Shown: in pieces, positions 19,207 to 28,667 of the stretch
Numbering within the stretch: position 1 is the stretch's first letter
Layout: each line of letters begins with the position of its first letter
NCBI GenBank assembly: GCA_030532245.1
Contig: JAUNLN010000002.1
Coordinates: forward strand, 62,001 to 126,000
Source of the DNA: Actinomycetaceae bacterium
Lineage (GTDB): Bacteria; Actinomycetota; Actinomycetes; Actinomycetales; Actinomycetaceae
Reading direction: 5' to 3'
Length of the DNA: 64,000 nucleotides
Notes under the pieces: generated by a model
Databases searched by the model: none
What the model was told of the DNA's origin: nothing
The model's input: the letters and a program-made list of their open reading frames with translations, nothing else
Position numbers and translations under genes: made by a program

Positions 19207-21258
19207 TTAGTGAGTGGTCTCGTCGAGCACCTGAACGCGCCAGTAATCCTGGTGCATATCAAACTGGTCGAGGACGTCGTGGATTAGGGCGTCGGTGGAA
19301 TAACCCATCACGTCGTAATCCTGGCCTCCTTGCGGCACGTGCACTTCAAGCCTCGTCGACTTGTCGTACGCGCTCGTCATCTGGCCTCCGTACACGGTTG
19401 CCGGAGCGTCAAGCGCCAAAATGCGGTAGACGAACTGCTCCTGGCCAACGCCAGCCACGAACTTTAGCTTGTCGTGGATTACGACCGACTCGTCAACATC
19501 GTCCACGGGGTCGTCATCGCCGCGCACAACCTGCGCGTTGAAGCCCTGAGCTGAAAGCTCTCTTGCAACGAGGCGGAGCGCCGGCTCTGCCACCCTGTCC
19601 ATGTACCTGCGCGCTTGCGCCGGTGAAACCTGCTCGAACGTGCGCGCGAGCCTGTCACGCCACGAAGGATTAACCAGTTCAGCCCCCGCACCAACGATCG
19701 TGTTGCGAAGCGAACGCTCGCGGGAACGCAGAGTGCGGTCGTCTTCGCTTAGCGCCTTTATAAGGCCGATCATGACGAGCACCATAACGAAACTAAACGG
19801 CAGTCCCATCACGATCGTTGCGTTTTGGAGTGCTGGAATCCCACCCACGAGTAGCATGCCGATAGTCAAAACACCCGTGATTACCGCCCAGAAGATGCGC
19901 AACCAAGAGGCTGCGTCATCGTGAACAGACGGCAGTTTCGAAGACAGGTTCGCCATGACGAGAGCGCCGGAGTCTGCGGAAGTTACGAAGAAGAGTAGGC
20001 CGACGAATGTTGCGACGGCTACCAGCATGCTCGGTAGCGGGTATTCCTGTAGGAGCGTGTAGAAACCGTATTCGGGAATCTCAACGGTCTTCTCTGCGAA
20101 CTCGATGTTTCCAGCGGTTCGAATGTAGTCGATCGCAGCGTTTCCGAAAATGGAGATCCACATGAGCACGTAGAAAAACGGGATCGTCATGGTTCCTGCG
20201 ACGAACTGGCGGATCGTTCGCCCGCGCGAGATTCTTGCTAGGAACATTCCAACGAATGAGGCCCACGCAACCCACCACGCCCAGAAGAACAGTGTCCAGG
20301 CGGCTTTCCACGCACCGGCGTCGGAGTAGGCGAAGGTATCTAGGCTCATGCCTGCAAAGCGCGTTACAAAGTCGCCGATGTTCATCACGATTGCGTCGAG
20401 GAGGAATTCTGTACGCCCCGTGATTAGCACCCACGCGGAGAGGAATACGGCGAGGATGACGTTTAGTTGCGACAGGAACCTGATTCCCTTATTCACACCC
20501 GAGGTTGCGGAGACGGTTGCGACGGCCACCGCGAGCGCTACGAGGCCTATCTGTACTGGCAGTCCCTGTGATAGCCCGAAGAGGATTTCGAGGCCGACGT
20601 TGAGCTGTACGACACCGATGCCAAGTGTTGTTGCGATACCGAAGATGGTGCCGAGTACGGCGGCGCCGTCGACGATGTGGCCGAGCGGGCCGTCTAGTTT
20701 GTCTCCAAAGACTGGAGATAGTGCTGAGCGCACGGCTAGCGGGAGGCCCCTGCGGTAGGCGAAATAGCCTAGGGCGATGCCCATGAGGGCGTACATGGCC
20801 CACCCGGTGATGCCGTAGTGGAACAGGGTCCATACGGTTGCCTGGCGCGCAGCTTCCAGTGTCTGCCCATCACCCACAGGCGGGTGCATGTACTGTGCGA
20901 CCGGTTCGGCGACGGCGAAGAACATGATGTCTGTGCCGATGCCCGCGGCGAAAAGCATTGACGCCCACGCGAAAGTGGAGAACTCGGGCTTCGAGTTTGC
21001 GGGGCCGAGTTTTATTTTCCCAAAGTGAGAGAAGGCGAGACCGAATACGAAGACGACCATGCCCGTTGCCATCAGAATGTAGAACGAGCCGAACCACCTT
21101 GAGATCCAGTCGACGGCAACAGTTAAAACGCTGCCGGCCGTTTGAGGGGATATCACTGCCCAAAGTGCGATCGCCCCGATTCCTATGGCTGATCCTGCGA
21201 AAACGGGCCAGTTTACCTGTGGCTTTGTCACACTATTGTTTGAGGCACTCAATGCCAT
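19207..21258 (-). CDS. betT: BCCT-family transporter, BetT-like (choline/betaine uptake)
   Basis: The 683-residue protein has the 12-helix BCCT core (about 15-515) with the family signature WTLFFWAWWVAWASFVGMF, and a long hydrophilic C-terminal extension of about 160 residues, as in E. coli BetT (677 residues). It should import choline or another quaternary ammonium compound with Na+ or H+, and the C-terminal tail usually serves osmotic regulation. Gly/Trp residues of the substrate box are present. The ATG at 21258 has the GTAGGG purine stretch directly against it; a TTG two codons later has it at a better six-base distance and may be the true start. Divergent from a GntR regulator, which may control it. 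Confidence 0.92.
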   Translation of the reverse strand: MALSASNNSVTKPQVNWPVFAGSAIGIGAIALWAVISPQTAGSVLTVAVDWISRWFGSFYILMATGMVVFVFGLAFSHFGKIKLGPANSKPEFSTFAWASMLFAAGIGTDIMFFAVAEPVAQYMHPPVGDGQTLEAARQATVWTLFHYGITGWAMYALMGIALGYFAYRRGLPLAVRSALSPVFGDKLDGPLGHIVDGAAVLGTIFGIATTLGIGVVQLNVGLEILFGLSQGLPVQIGLVALAVAVATVSATSGVNKGIRFLSQLNVILAVFLSAWVLITGRTEFLLDAIVMNIGDFVTRFAGMSLDTFAYSDAGAWKAAWTLFFWAWWVAWASFVGMFLARISRGRTIRQFVAGTMTIPFFYVLMWISIFGNAAIDYIRTAGNIEFAEKTVEIPEYGFYTLLQEYPLPSMLVAVATFVGLLFFVTSADSGALVMANLSSKLPSVHDDAASWLRIFWAVITGVLTIGMLLVGGIPALQNATIVMGLPFSFVMVLVMIGLIKALSEDDRTLRSRERSLRNTIVGAGAELVNPSWRDRLARTFEQVSPAQARRYMDRVAEPALRLVARELSAQGFNAQVVRGDDDPVDDVDESVVIHDKLKFVAGVGQEQFVYRILALDAPATVYGGQMTSAYDKSTRLEVHVPQGGQDYDVMGYSTDALIHDVLDQFDMHQDYWRVQVLDETTH

Positions 21259-21579
21259 CCCTACTTCTCAATACGTTTTTGGTCGAATTCAATGCTTACA
21301 AAGTAGCGGTTAGTTTTCGTTAAAACACTCCGCAACTAGGTTGAATACGACTTATTTAGTGTCTAAAAGATTCGCCCGTGCCTAAAAAAGGGACCAAAGT
21401 TTGAGACTTTTCATTCGGGAACCCAGTAAAGATTCTGTATTCGTTCGCGCGTTTGCACGCGCTTTTTCGCCGTCTCGTTGATACTGAGTGATGTCAAACT
21501 TATTCTGTATTCATACATCCTGGTTTGGTTCGCCCCGGATGATTGTTCGTTCCGCTAAGACGTTTTGAAAGTAGGAGTG
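21259..21579. promoter_or_regulatory. Regulatory gap between the BCCT and GntR genes
   Basis: No gene is seen in these 321 bases. They hold an exact 11-base direct repeat ATTCTGTATTC (21432-21442 and 21502-21512), a small inverted repeat TGTAT-TC-ATACA (21506-21517) overlapping the second copy, and a hairpin with T tract (21447-21467). FadR-type GntR proteins bind short inverted repeats, so the repeats are candidate operators for autoregulation and for control of the transporter. Confidence 0.5.
21447..21467 (+). terminator. Terminator-like hairpin in the GntR leader
   Basis: GCGCGT (21447-21452), loop TTGC and ACGCGC (21457-21462) form a perfect 6-bp GC-rich stem followed by five T's. It lies about 110 bases upstream of the GntR start, between the two copies of the 11-base repeat. 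It may attenuate a transcript starting further upstream or be coincidental. Confidence 0.5.
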
Positions 21580-22227
21580 ATGGCGCAGGCTACTTGCAAA
21601 GGCATCTCGAAGTCGGAGCGCGTATATCGGAACCTGCACGAGGGTATTTTGAGCGGCCTATACCCTGCCGGCCACAGGCTCGTGCTAGATCGCATCGCGC
21701 GCGAGTTGGGTGTTTCTGCCGTGCCCGTGCGCGAGGCTGTGCGTCGCCTCGAGGCGGAGGGTCTCGTAAAGTTTCAACGCAACGTGGGTGCGATCGTCTC
21801 CGGAGTTGACAAGCAGAGCTACGCGGTGACGGTTGAAGCACTCGCTGTTATTGAAGCCTACGCGACCGCCCTGTCTGCACCCCTATTAAGCGAGAGGGAC
21901 ATTGCACAGGCGCGCGCCCTGAATGAAAAGATGAGGGCGATGCTTCCTGGCTCCTTCGATTCGCGCGAGTTCGCGATCCTGAACGTGGACTTCCACCGTG
22001 CCCTTGCGAAACGTTGCCCTAACAACCGTCTTATCGAGCTCATGGAACGTGAGTGCGAGCGGATCACGATCATTCGCTGCAGTAGCTCCCTCTTCGATGC
22101 GAGCGACTTGAAACGAGCCGTGGAGGAGCATTCCCGCATTCTGCAGGTGATCGAGGAAGGCTCTGCACCCCGCGAAATCGAGACACTGATTCGCGATCAC
22201 GAGCTTGGAGCAGTTGCCACTACTTAG
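21580..22227 (+). CDS. GntR-family transcription regulator (FadR/FCD type)
   Basis: The 215-residue protein has an N-terminal winged helix-turn-helix of GntR type (YRNLHEGILSGLYPAGHRL ... VSAVPVREAVRRLEAEGLV, about 10-75) and an all-helical FCD effector domain with metal- or ligand-site residues including NVDFHRAL and EEHSRIL. FCD regulators sense organic acids or related metabolites. The start is uncertain: the ATG at 21580 gives a typical protein, but AGGAG is only two bases before it; a TTG at 21565 or GTG at 21577 are alternatives. Divergent from the BetT-like gene, which is the obvious candidate target besides itself. Confidence 0.88.
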   Translation: MAQATCKGISKSERVYRNLHEGILSGLYPAGHRLVLDRIARELGVSAVPVREAVRRLEAEGLVKFQRNVGAIVSGVDKQSYAVTVEALAVIEAYATALSAPLLSERDIAQARALNEKMRAMLPGSFDSREFAILNVDFHRALAKRCPNNRLIELMERECERITIIRCSSSLFDASDLKRAVEEHSRILQVIEEGSAPREIETLIRDHELGAVATT

Positions 22228-22361
22228 TCAGTAGTCCAACACCACACGTAAAATGCGGCGCCCAACACGCGACGCGAATTTCGTTGCTGGTAGCATGGGC
22301 GATAACCTTAAATTCTACGGGCGAATGAGCCAACCTACCATTGAAATAGGGAGACTAAAGC

Positions 22362-25028
22362 ATGTCACCAATTACTGAAGAGGCAGGGCGCAACAAGCTT
22401 CCAGCTCCGGTTGTTCCGGACAGGGTCAGCGCCGACGGCCTCGAAGAAAAGTGGATGACAAAATGGGACGAGCGTGATGTTTACGCATTCAACCGAGAGA
22501 CCACTCGTAAAGAGGTTTACTCGATCGACACTCCCCCTCCAACTGTTTCAGGTTCGTTGCATGTAGGTCACGTATTTTCCTACACCCACACCGACACGAT
22601 TGCGCGCTACCAGCGCATGCGCGGCAAGAACGTCTTCTACCCGATGGGTTGGGACGACAACGGTCTGCCCACGGAACGCCGCGTTCAGAACTACTACGGT
22701 GTTCGTTGCGACCCGAGCCTGCCTTACGTGCCCGACTTCAAGCCTCCGTTCGAAGGCAACGCTAAGTCGGTTAAGAACCGCGATCAGATGCCGATTTCGC
22801 GTAAGAACTTCGTTGAGTTGTGCCTGCGCCTCACTAAAGAGGATGAGAAGGGCTTCGAGGAGCTTTGGCGTCGCCTCGGCCTGTCTGTGGATTGGGAGCA
22901 CAACTACCAGACGATCGGCATGCGCGCCCAGAAGGTTGCGCAGGCTGCGTTCCTTCGCAACCTCGACCGCGGTGAGGCGTACCAGGCGGAGGCCCCCGGT
23001 CTTTGGGACGTGACCTTCCAGACCGCTGTTGCGCAGGCTGAGCTTGAGGCTCGCGAGTACCCCGGCTTCTACCACTCTCTTGCCTTCCACGGTGAGGACT
23101 CCGACGTCGTTATTGAGACGACTCGCCCCGAGCTTCTGCCCGCATGTGTTGCCCTAATCGCGCACCCTGACGACGAGCGCTACGCCGGCCTGTTTGGCAA
23201 GACTGTGAAGTCGCCTGGATTCAACGTTGAGGTTCCCGTTCTCCCCCACCCGATGGCGGAGATGGACAAGGGTTCCGGTATCGCAATGTGCTGTACGTTC
23301 GGTGACCTCGTCGACGTCCAGTGGTGGCGTGAACTAGACCTCCCGCTTCGCTCCGTGCTTGCGAAGGATGGCCGCATCGAGCAGGGTATCCCCGAGTGGA
23401 TCACCGATGAGGAGGGCCGCGCACTCTACCAGCAGGTTGAAGGCGCAACCACGTACTCCGCTCGTGAGACGATCGTGAAGCACCTGCAGGAAACCGGCGA
23501 AATGCTTGGTGAGCCGCAGCCGACGAAGCGTATGACGAACTTCTTCGAAAAGGGCGACAAGCCCCTCGAGATCGTGACTTCGCGCCAGTGGTACGTGCGC
23601 AACGGTGGCAAGGACTTTACTCGCCCCTCCTCAACCATGAACTTGAATGAGGAACTGCTCGAGCGTGGCAAGGAACTGGATTTCCACCCCGACTTCATGC
23701 GCGTGCGCTACGACAACTGGGTGCAGGGCCTCAACTCCGACTGGCTGATTTCCCGCCAGCGTTTCTTCGGCGTCCCCCTACCCCTTTGGTACCGCATCGA
23801 TGAGACGGGCCGCGTACTTTACGACGAGATCCTCACTCCGAGTGAAGATAGGCTCCCGATCGACCCGACGATTGACGTGCCCGAGGGCTTTGAGGAAAGC
23901 CAGCGCGACCAGCCCGGCGGTTTCGCCGCTGAGGTGGACATCATGGACACTTGGGCAACCTCGTCGCTCAGCCCGCAGGTTGCCGGCGGTTGGTTGTTCG
24001 ACGACGAGCTGTTTGAGCAGGTGTACCCGATGGATCTGCGCCCGCAGGGCCAGGACATCATCCGCACGTGGCTGTTCTCAACGGTTCTGCGCGCACACCT
24101 CGAGTTTGATGGTCTTCCTTGGAAGCACGCCGCGATCTCGGGTTGGATTCTCGACCCGGACCGCAAGAAGATGTCGAAGTCGAAGGGCAACGTCGTAACG
24201 CCGATGGGTCTGCTCGACAAGCACGGCTCGGATGCTGTGCGCTACTGGGCTGCCTCGGCTCGCCTTGGTACCGACGCGGCGTTCGATGAGGGGCAGATGA
24301 AGATCGGCCGACGCCTCGCCATCAAGCTACTTAACGCATCGAAGTTTGCTCTAACCATGGGCCAGGGTGCAGACCTAGACCTCAATCCGCTCACCGTGAC
24401 GGAGGATCTTGACCGCGCACTGCTCGCACAGTTGCGTCAGGTTGTGGAGACTGCAACGGAGGCGATGGATAAGTACGATCACACTCGCGCCCTCGAGGTG
24501 ACGGAGACGTTCTTCTGGACGTTCTGTGACGACTACTTGGAGCTCGTTAAGGACCGCGCATACAACCGTGACGGCAAGTGGATGCCGAGCCAGGCGATGT
24601 CGGCTCGCTCCGCTCTTGCAATCACCGTCGATACGGTTGTCCGCCTGTTCGCTCCCTTCCTTCCGTTTGCGGCTGAAGAGGTTTGGTCTTGGTACCGCCC
24701 CGGTTCCGTACACAACGCGCACTGGCCGAACACTCTTGACCTGCAAAACGTTGACGGTAACCCGGCAATCCTCGATGCGGCGTCCGAGGCCCTGATCCGC
24801 CTGCGTCGTATCAAGTCTGAGGCGAAGGTCTCCCCGCGCACCCCGTTCCTCCACGCAACCCTTGAAGTTCCGGCTGAAATGGTTGAGCTTTTGGAACTGT
24901 CTCGCGCAGACCTCATGCTCGTCACCCACGTTGAAGGTGACTTCCACATCCGCCCATCCGCAGAAGAGCAGATTGCTGTTGTCGAATACGAGCTTGGTGA
25001 GCCTCCGGCCCGCAAGCCCCGAAACTAA
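22362..25028 (+). CDS. valS: Valyl-tRNA synthetase
   Basis: The 888-residue class I synthetase has the HIGH motif as HVGH at 67-70 (in PPPTVSGSLHVGH), the CP1 editing domain in the middle, and KMSKS at 603-607. It charges tRNA-Val and edits misactivated threonine. The C-terminus ends shortly after the anticodon-binding domain and shows no long coiled-coil tRNA arm, so it resembles the shorter 'type 2' ValRS proteins rather than the E. coli form; this grouping is inferred. GGGAG lies upstream of the ATG. fadD follows nine bases later, probably in the same transcript. Confidence 0.97.
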   Translation: MSPITEEAGRNKLPAPVVPDRVSADGLEEKWMTKWDERDVYAFNRETTRKEVYSIDTPPPTVSGSLHVGHVFSYTHTDTIARYQRMRGKNVFYPMGWDDNGLPTERRVQNYYGVRCDPSLPYVPDFKPPFEGNAKSVKNRDQMPISRKNFVELCLRLTKEDEKGFEELWRRLGLSVDWEHNYQTIGMRAQKVAQAAFLRNLDRGEAYQAEAPGLWDVTFQTAVAQAELEAREYPGFYHSLAFHGEDSDVVIETTRPELLPACVALIAHPDDERYAGLFGKTVKSPGFNVEVPVLPHPMAEMDKGSGIAMCCTFGDLVDVQWWRELDLPLRSVLAKDGRIEQGIPEWITDEEGRALYQQVEGATTYSARETIVKHLQETGEMLGEPQPTKRMTNFFEKGDKPLEIVTSRQWYVRNGGKDFTRPSSTMNLNEELLERGKELDFHPDFMRVRYDNWVQGLNSDWLISRQRFFGVPLPLWYRIDETGRVLYDEILTPSEDRLPIDPTIDVPEGFEESQRDQPGGFAAEVDIMDTWATSSLSPQVAGGWLFDDELFEQVYPMDLRPQGQDIIRTWLFSTVLRAHLEFDGLPWKHAAISGWILDPDRKKMSKSKGNVVTPMGLLDKHGSDAVRYWAASARLGTDAAFDEGQMKIGRRLAIKLLNASKFALTMGQGADLDLNPLTVTEDLDRALLAQLRQVVETATEAMDKYDHTRALEVTETFFWTFCDDYLELVKDRAYNRDGKWMPSQAMSARSALAITVDTVVRLFAPFLPFAAEEVWSWYRPGSVHNAHWPNTLDLQNVDGNPAILDAASEALIRLRRIKSEAKVSPRTPFLHATLEVPAEMVELLELSRADLMLVTHVEGDFHIRPSAEEQIAVVEYELGEPPARKPRN

Positions 25029-25037
25029 GGTGATTGT

Positions 25038-26912
25038 ATGACTACCGCGGAGACTTCTGGTTCTTCCCAAAAGCGCTCCCAACCTGACGTCCTCGAATGG
25101 CACGGCCCTGTTCTTGTAAAGACGGAGCCGCACATGTCGATCCCGTGGCTGATCAGGGAACGCGTTAATAAGGCGCCGCGCCAGCCTGTGATTGCACGCA
25201 AGGCGCAGATGGGGTCCACGTGGCGAAACGTGTCGGGCCGAGATTTCATTGATGAGGTGAACCTCGTTGCTCGAGGCCTCATCGCACTCGGTTTGAAGCC
25301 AGGTGACTCGATCGCGATCATGTCGCACACCCGCTACGAGTGGACGCTACTCGACATGGCCGGCTGGAGCGCTGGGCTAATCGTCGTGCCGATCTACGAG
25401 ACCTCCTCGGTTGATCAGATCAAGCGGATCCTCCAGGACGCGGACGTGAAGCTCGTTATCACCGAAACCATGGTGATGGCGCAGCTCGTGCAAGCGGCAA
25501 AGGATGAGACGACGCAGGGCGTTCAGCTTCTCTCCCTCGACAACTCCGCCCTCATGCGGATCATTGAGGGCGGTGCTTCCGTACCGCAGTCTGAGGTGGA
25601 AGCTCGGGTGGCTGACCTCACGATCGACAGCGTCGCAACGATCGTCTACACGTCTGGCACAACCGGCCTGCCAAAGGGCACGGTGATCACGCACGGTAGC
25701 TTCACGACGCTCGCGCAAAACGGCCACGAGTGGATGCCGGAGATTGCTAACAACCGCGGCTCCCGCATGCTCCTGTTCTTGCCGCTAGCACACGTTTACG
25801 CGCGCTTCCTTGAGGTATTCCAGCTCTCGGGGCGCGGTATTCTCGCGCACACTCCCAACACGCGTAACCTGCTTGCCGACTTGGAAAGCTTCCAGCCGAC
25901 CTACTTGCTTGCCGTGCCGCGCGTGCTTGAGAAGATTTACAACTCTGCCGACAGTGCCGCGGGTTCTGGCGTGTCGCTCAAGATGTTCCGCTGGTCGGCG
26001 AAGACCGCTATCAGGTATTCGCGTGCGCTCGACACGACGCTTGGCCCCTCGAGGACTCTCACCTCGCAGCACCAGGTGGCAGACGCGATGGTTTACCGCA
26101 AGATTCGTTCGCTACTTGGCGGAAACTGCAAGTACATTGTCTCGGGTGGCGGCCCGCTCGGTGAGCGTCTCGGCCACTTCTTCCGCGGTGCCGGTATTAC
26201 GGTTTTGGAAGGCTACGGTCTAACTGAAACTGTTGGCCCCCTCGCGGTGAACACCCCGCGCCTTTCGAAGATTGGCACTGTTGGTCCGCCGATCTCGACT
26301 GTCGCCGTGCGTATTTCGGACGAGGGCGAAGTGCTGGTTAAGGGCCCGTCGGTGTTTGCCCGCTACCACAACATGCCTGAGGAAACCGCCGCCGCATTCG
26401 ATGAGGAGGGCTGGTTCCACACCGGTGATATCGGTTCCCTCGACCGCGATGGTTACCTGAAGATTACGGGCCGCGCGAAGGAACTGATCGTCACCGCCGG
26501 TGGTAAGAATGTGATCCCCTCACTTCTTGAGGATCGCCTCCGCGGACACCCGCTGGTTTCGCAGGTGGTTGTTGTTGGCGATAAGCGCCCGTTCGTGGCT
26601 GCTCTACTCACGCTTGATGCTGAGATGCTCCCCGGTTGGCTTAGGAACCACAATCTTCCGGCAATGACGGTTAGCGAAGCCATGAATCATCCGGAGGTGC
26701 TCGCCGCGCTTAACCGCGCAGTCGAGCGCGCCAACCAGGCTGTTTCGCGTGCCGAGTCGATCCGTAAGATCAAGGTGCTCTCCACCGACTTCACAGAGGC
26801 AAATGGCATGCTTACGCCGTCGCTCAAGGTGAAGCGCAGCAAGGTGCTTGCAGAGTTCGAAGACGAGGTCAACGACATATACGGTGGCCCGGTTCGAGAA
26901 GCCGGCGACTAA
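25038..26912 (+). CDS. fadD: Long-chain fatty-acid-CoA ligase (AMP-dependent synthetase)
   Basis: The 624-residue adenylate-forming enzyme has the P-loop-like motif YTSGTTGLPKG (about 210), the A5 motif GYGLTET, the TGD motif (WFHTGDIG) and a C-terminal K-containing hinge region (TGRAKELIVTAGGKNV). It resembles FadD15-type long-chain acyl-CoA synthetases of actinobacteria, which activate fatty acids for lipid synthesis or degradation at the membrane. AAGGTG lies seven bases before the ATG. Co-transcribed with valS by position, and closed by a strong terminator. Confidence 0.95.
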   Translation: MTTAETSGSSQKRSQPDVLEWHGPVLVKTEPHMSIPWLIRERVNKAPRQPVIARKAQMGSTWRNVSGRDFIDEVNLVARGLIALGLKPGDSIAIMSHTRYEWTLLDMAGWSAGLIVVPIYETSSVDQIKRILQDADVKLVITETMVMAQLVQAAKDETTQGVQLLSLDNSALMRIIEGGASVPQSEVEARVADLTIDSVATIVYTSGTTGLPKGTVITHGSFTTLAQNGHEWMPEIANNRGSRMLLFLPLAHVYARFLEVFQLSGRGILAHTPNTRNLLADLESFQPTYLLAVPRVLEKIYNSADSAAGSGVSLKMFRWSAKTAIRYSRALDTTLGPSRTLTSQHQVADAMVYRKIRSLLGGNCKYIVSGGGPLGERLGHFFRGAGITVLEGYGLTETVGPLAVNTPRLSKIGTVGPPISTVAVRISDEGEVLVKGPSVFARYHNMPEETAAAFDEEGWFHTGDIGSLDRDGYLKITGRAKELIVTAGGKNVIPSLLEDRLRGHPLVSQVVVVGDKRPFVAALLTLDAEMLPGWLRNHNLPAMTVSEAMNHPEVLAALNRAVERANQAVSRAESIRKIKVLSTDFTEANGMLTPSLKVKRSKVLAEFEDEVNDIYGGPVREAGD

Positions 26913-26917
26913 AAGAT

Positions 26918-26953
26918 TGAAGGTGGGTTGCAATGCAGCCCACCTTCATTTTT
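26918..26953 (+). terminator. Intrinsic terminator between fadD and chorismate mutase (bidirectional)
   Basis: TGAAGGTGGG (26918-26927) pairs with CCCACCTTCA (26939-26948), followed by five T's. On the minus strand the stem is followed by ATCTTTTAG, so it may also end the chorismate mutase transcript. Confidence 0.9.
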
Positions 26954-26974
26954 GTCTAACCGGGAACGCCAGTT

Positions 26975-27277
26975 TCACTCTTTTCGCTCGTAGCCTTGCT
27001 TAATGTCTTCGTGATGGCGAATCACCTCGGTCACGATGAAGTTCAAGAACTTCTCGGCAAAAACAGGGTCTAGACCCGATTCCTCAGCGAGTGCGCGCAG
27101 ACGCTTAACCTGCTGCTTTTCACGGTTCGGATCAGCCGGCGGCAAATCGTAGCGCGCCTTAATGTGACCCACGTTTTGGGTGCAACGGAAACGCTCGGCA
27201 AGGATATGTACGAGAGCTGCGTCGATATTGTCAATCGTTTCGCGAGCCTCTTCTAGTTCGCGGGGGATTTCGCTCAT
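26975..27277 (-). CDS. Chorismate mutase (AroQ class, monofunctional)
   Basis: The 100-residue all-helical protein matches the CM_2 domain: RETIDNIDAALVHILAERF at the N-terminus, then an Arg/Lys-containing second helix (VGHIKARYDLP) and a C-terminal helix. It converts chorismate to prephenate for Phe/Tyr synthesis. GGAGGAG lies just before the ATG. It starts 26 bases after clpX on the same strand, so it may be read through from the clpX promoter. It is the short stand-alone type, not fused to a dehydratase or dehydrogenase. Confidence 0.93.
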   Translation of the reverse strand: MSEIPRELEEARETIDNIDAALVHILAERFRCTQNVGHIKARYDLPPADPNREKQQVKRLRALAEESGLDPVFAEKFLNFIVTEVIRHHEDIKQGYERKE

Positions 27278-27303
27278 GACTCCTCCATCCAGTTTGCTAA
27301 AGG

Positions 27304-28563
27304 TTACGCGCTTTGCGGGCCTTCCACATACTGCCTAGAGATGTATTCGGGCGCCGCCCCCTCAGTCACGACCGAAGAGGTGACGGTAACCTGCGTTACG
27401 TGTGGCATTGAGGGTACCTCAAACATGATGTCTGAGAGAGTCTTCTCCAATATGGAAGACAGTGCCCTTGCGCCTGTGCCGCGCTCGTTCGCCTTCTTAC
27501 CGATTTCGCGTAGCGCCTCGTTTGTGAATACGAGCTTCACGCCGTCGAGGTCGAAGAGGTGCTGGTACTGGCGTACGAGACAGTTCTTGGGCTCGGTTAG
27601 CACGCGGATGAGGTCTTCTTCACCCAGCTGCTTCGTGGAGGTGATGACGGGAAGCCTGCCGATAAACTCGGGGATCATGCCGAACTTGTGGAGGTCTTCA
27701 GGCGTGACCTGCTCGTACAGGTCTCCGTATTCAGAGGCGGACTTGAGGTCGGAGCCAAAGCCCGTGGTGCGCTTACCGAGGCGCGCCTTCACGATGTCTT
27801 CGAGGCCCGCGAATGCTCCTGCGGCGATAAACAGAATGCCGGAAGTGTCGATTTCGAGGAACTGCTGGTGCGGGTGCTTGCGACCACCCTGGGGAGGAAC
27901 CGACGCCTTGGTGCCCTCAATAATCTTGAGGAGCGCCTGCTGTACGCCCTCGCCCGAAACGTCGCGGGTGATGGAAGCGTTCTCCGCCTTGCGACCGATC
28001 TTGTCGATCTCGTCAATGTAGATGATGCCGCGCTGCGCTTTTTCGATGTCATCGCCGGCGGCTTGAATGAGTTTGAGGAGAATGTTCTCCACGTCTTCTC
28101 CGACGTATCCGGCCTCGGTTAGGGCGGTTGCGTCGACGATTGCGAACGGTACTTCAAGCATCTTCGCAAGCGAGCGCGCGAGGTGGGTCTTGCCCGTACC
28201 TGTCGGGCCGAGCAGGAGAATGTTCGACTTGGTCATTTCCATGTCGAGGGGCTCCCCCGTGCTCATGGATGCGTGGAGGCGCTTGTAGTGGTTGTAAACC
28301 GCTACCGCGAGGGCACGCTTCGCCTTGTCTTGGGAGATGACGAAGTCGTTTAGGAACTCGTAGATCTCTTGAGGGATCGGAGGCTGGGTAAGTTCTGCCT
28401 TCTTAGTCTCTTGGACTTCTTCTTGAATGAGGTCGTAGCAAAGTTCGACGCACTCGTTACAGATGTAGACCCCGGGGCCGCCAATAAGTTTGACGACCTG
28501 CTTCTGGCTCTTTCCACAGAACGAGCATTTCAATAGTTCGGTTGAATCCGTGAACCTTGTCAA
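27304..28563 (-). CDS. clpX: ATP-dependent Clp protease ATP-binding subunit ClpX
   Basis: The 419-residue AAA+ unfoldase has an N-terminal zinc-binding domain (CSFCGKSQ ... [10 protein letters not shown]), Walker A GPTGTGKT, Walker [10 protein letters not shown], an [11 protein letters not shown] sensor region and the C-terminal D2 domain. It unfolds tagged substrates and feeds them to ClpP1P2. The TTG start has GGGGG seven bases upstream and the protein begins [12 protein letters not shown] as homologues do. It follows clpP2 after 104 bases that contain a strong hairpin, so it may have its own promoter. Confidence 0.97.
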   Translation of the reverse strand: MTRFTDSTELLKCSFCGKSQKQVVKLIGGPGVYICNECVELCYDLIQEEVQETKKAELTQPPIPQEIYEFLNDFVISQDKAKRALAVAVYNHYKRLHASMSTGEPLDMEMTKSNILLLGPTGTGKTHLARSLAKMLEVPFAIVDATALTEAGYVGEDVENILLKLIQAAGDDIEKAQRGIIYIDEIDKIGRKAENASITRDVSGEGVQQALLKIIEGTKASVPPQGGRKHPHQQFLEIDTSGILFIAAGAFAGLEDIVKARLGKRTTGFGSDLKSASEYGDLYEQVTPEDLHKFGMIPEFIGRLPVITSTKQLGEEDLIRVLTEPKNCLVRQYQHLFDLDGVKLVFTNEALREIGKKANERGTGARALSSILEKTLSDIMFEVPSMPHVTQVTVTSSVVTEGAAPEYISRQYVEGPQSA

Positions 28564-28595
28564 GGACTATCCCCCTTTTAGTCGGCTCGGAAAGC

Positions 28596-28648
28596 CTAAA
28601 ATTTTAGCTGCGCCCAATGCCTCTACCTTAGGCGAGGTTGGGCGCAGC
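28596..28648 (-). terminator. Hairpin between clpP2 and clpX
   Basis: GCTGCGCCCAA and TTGGGCGCAGC (28607-28617 and 28638-28648) form an 11-bp stem. Read on the minus strand it is followed by TAAAATTTTAG, itself part of the palindrome CTAAAATTTTAG (28596-28607). It may end most clpP1-clpP2 transcripts or act as a processing site before clpX. Confidence 0.6.
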
Positions 28649-28667
28649 CGAAAGTCAGGCGCGCAGC

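Noticed and set aside
22228..22361. T-box or other riboswitch before valS
   Set aside because: Only 134 bases separate GntR and valS, and no T-box sequence or specifier stem could be recognised.
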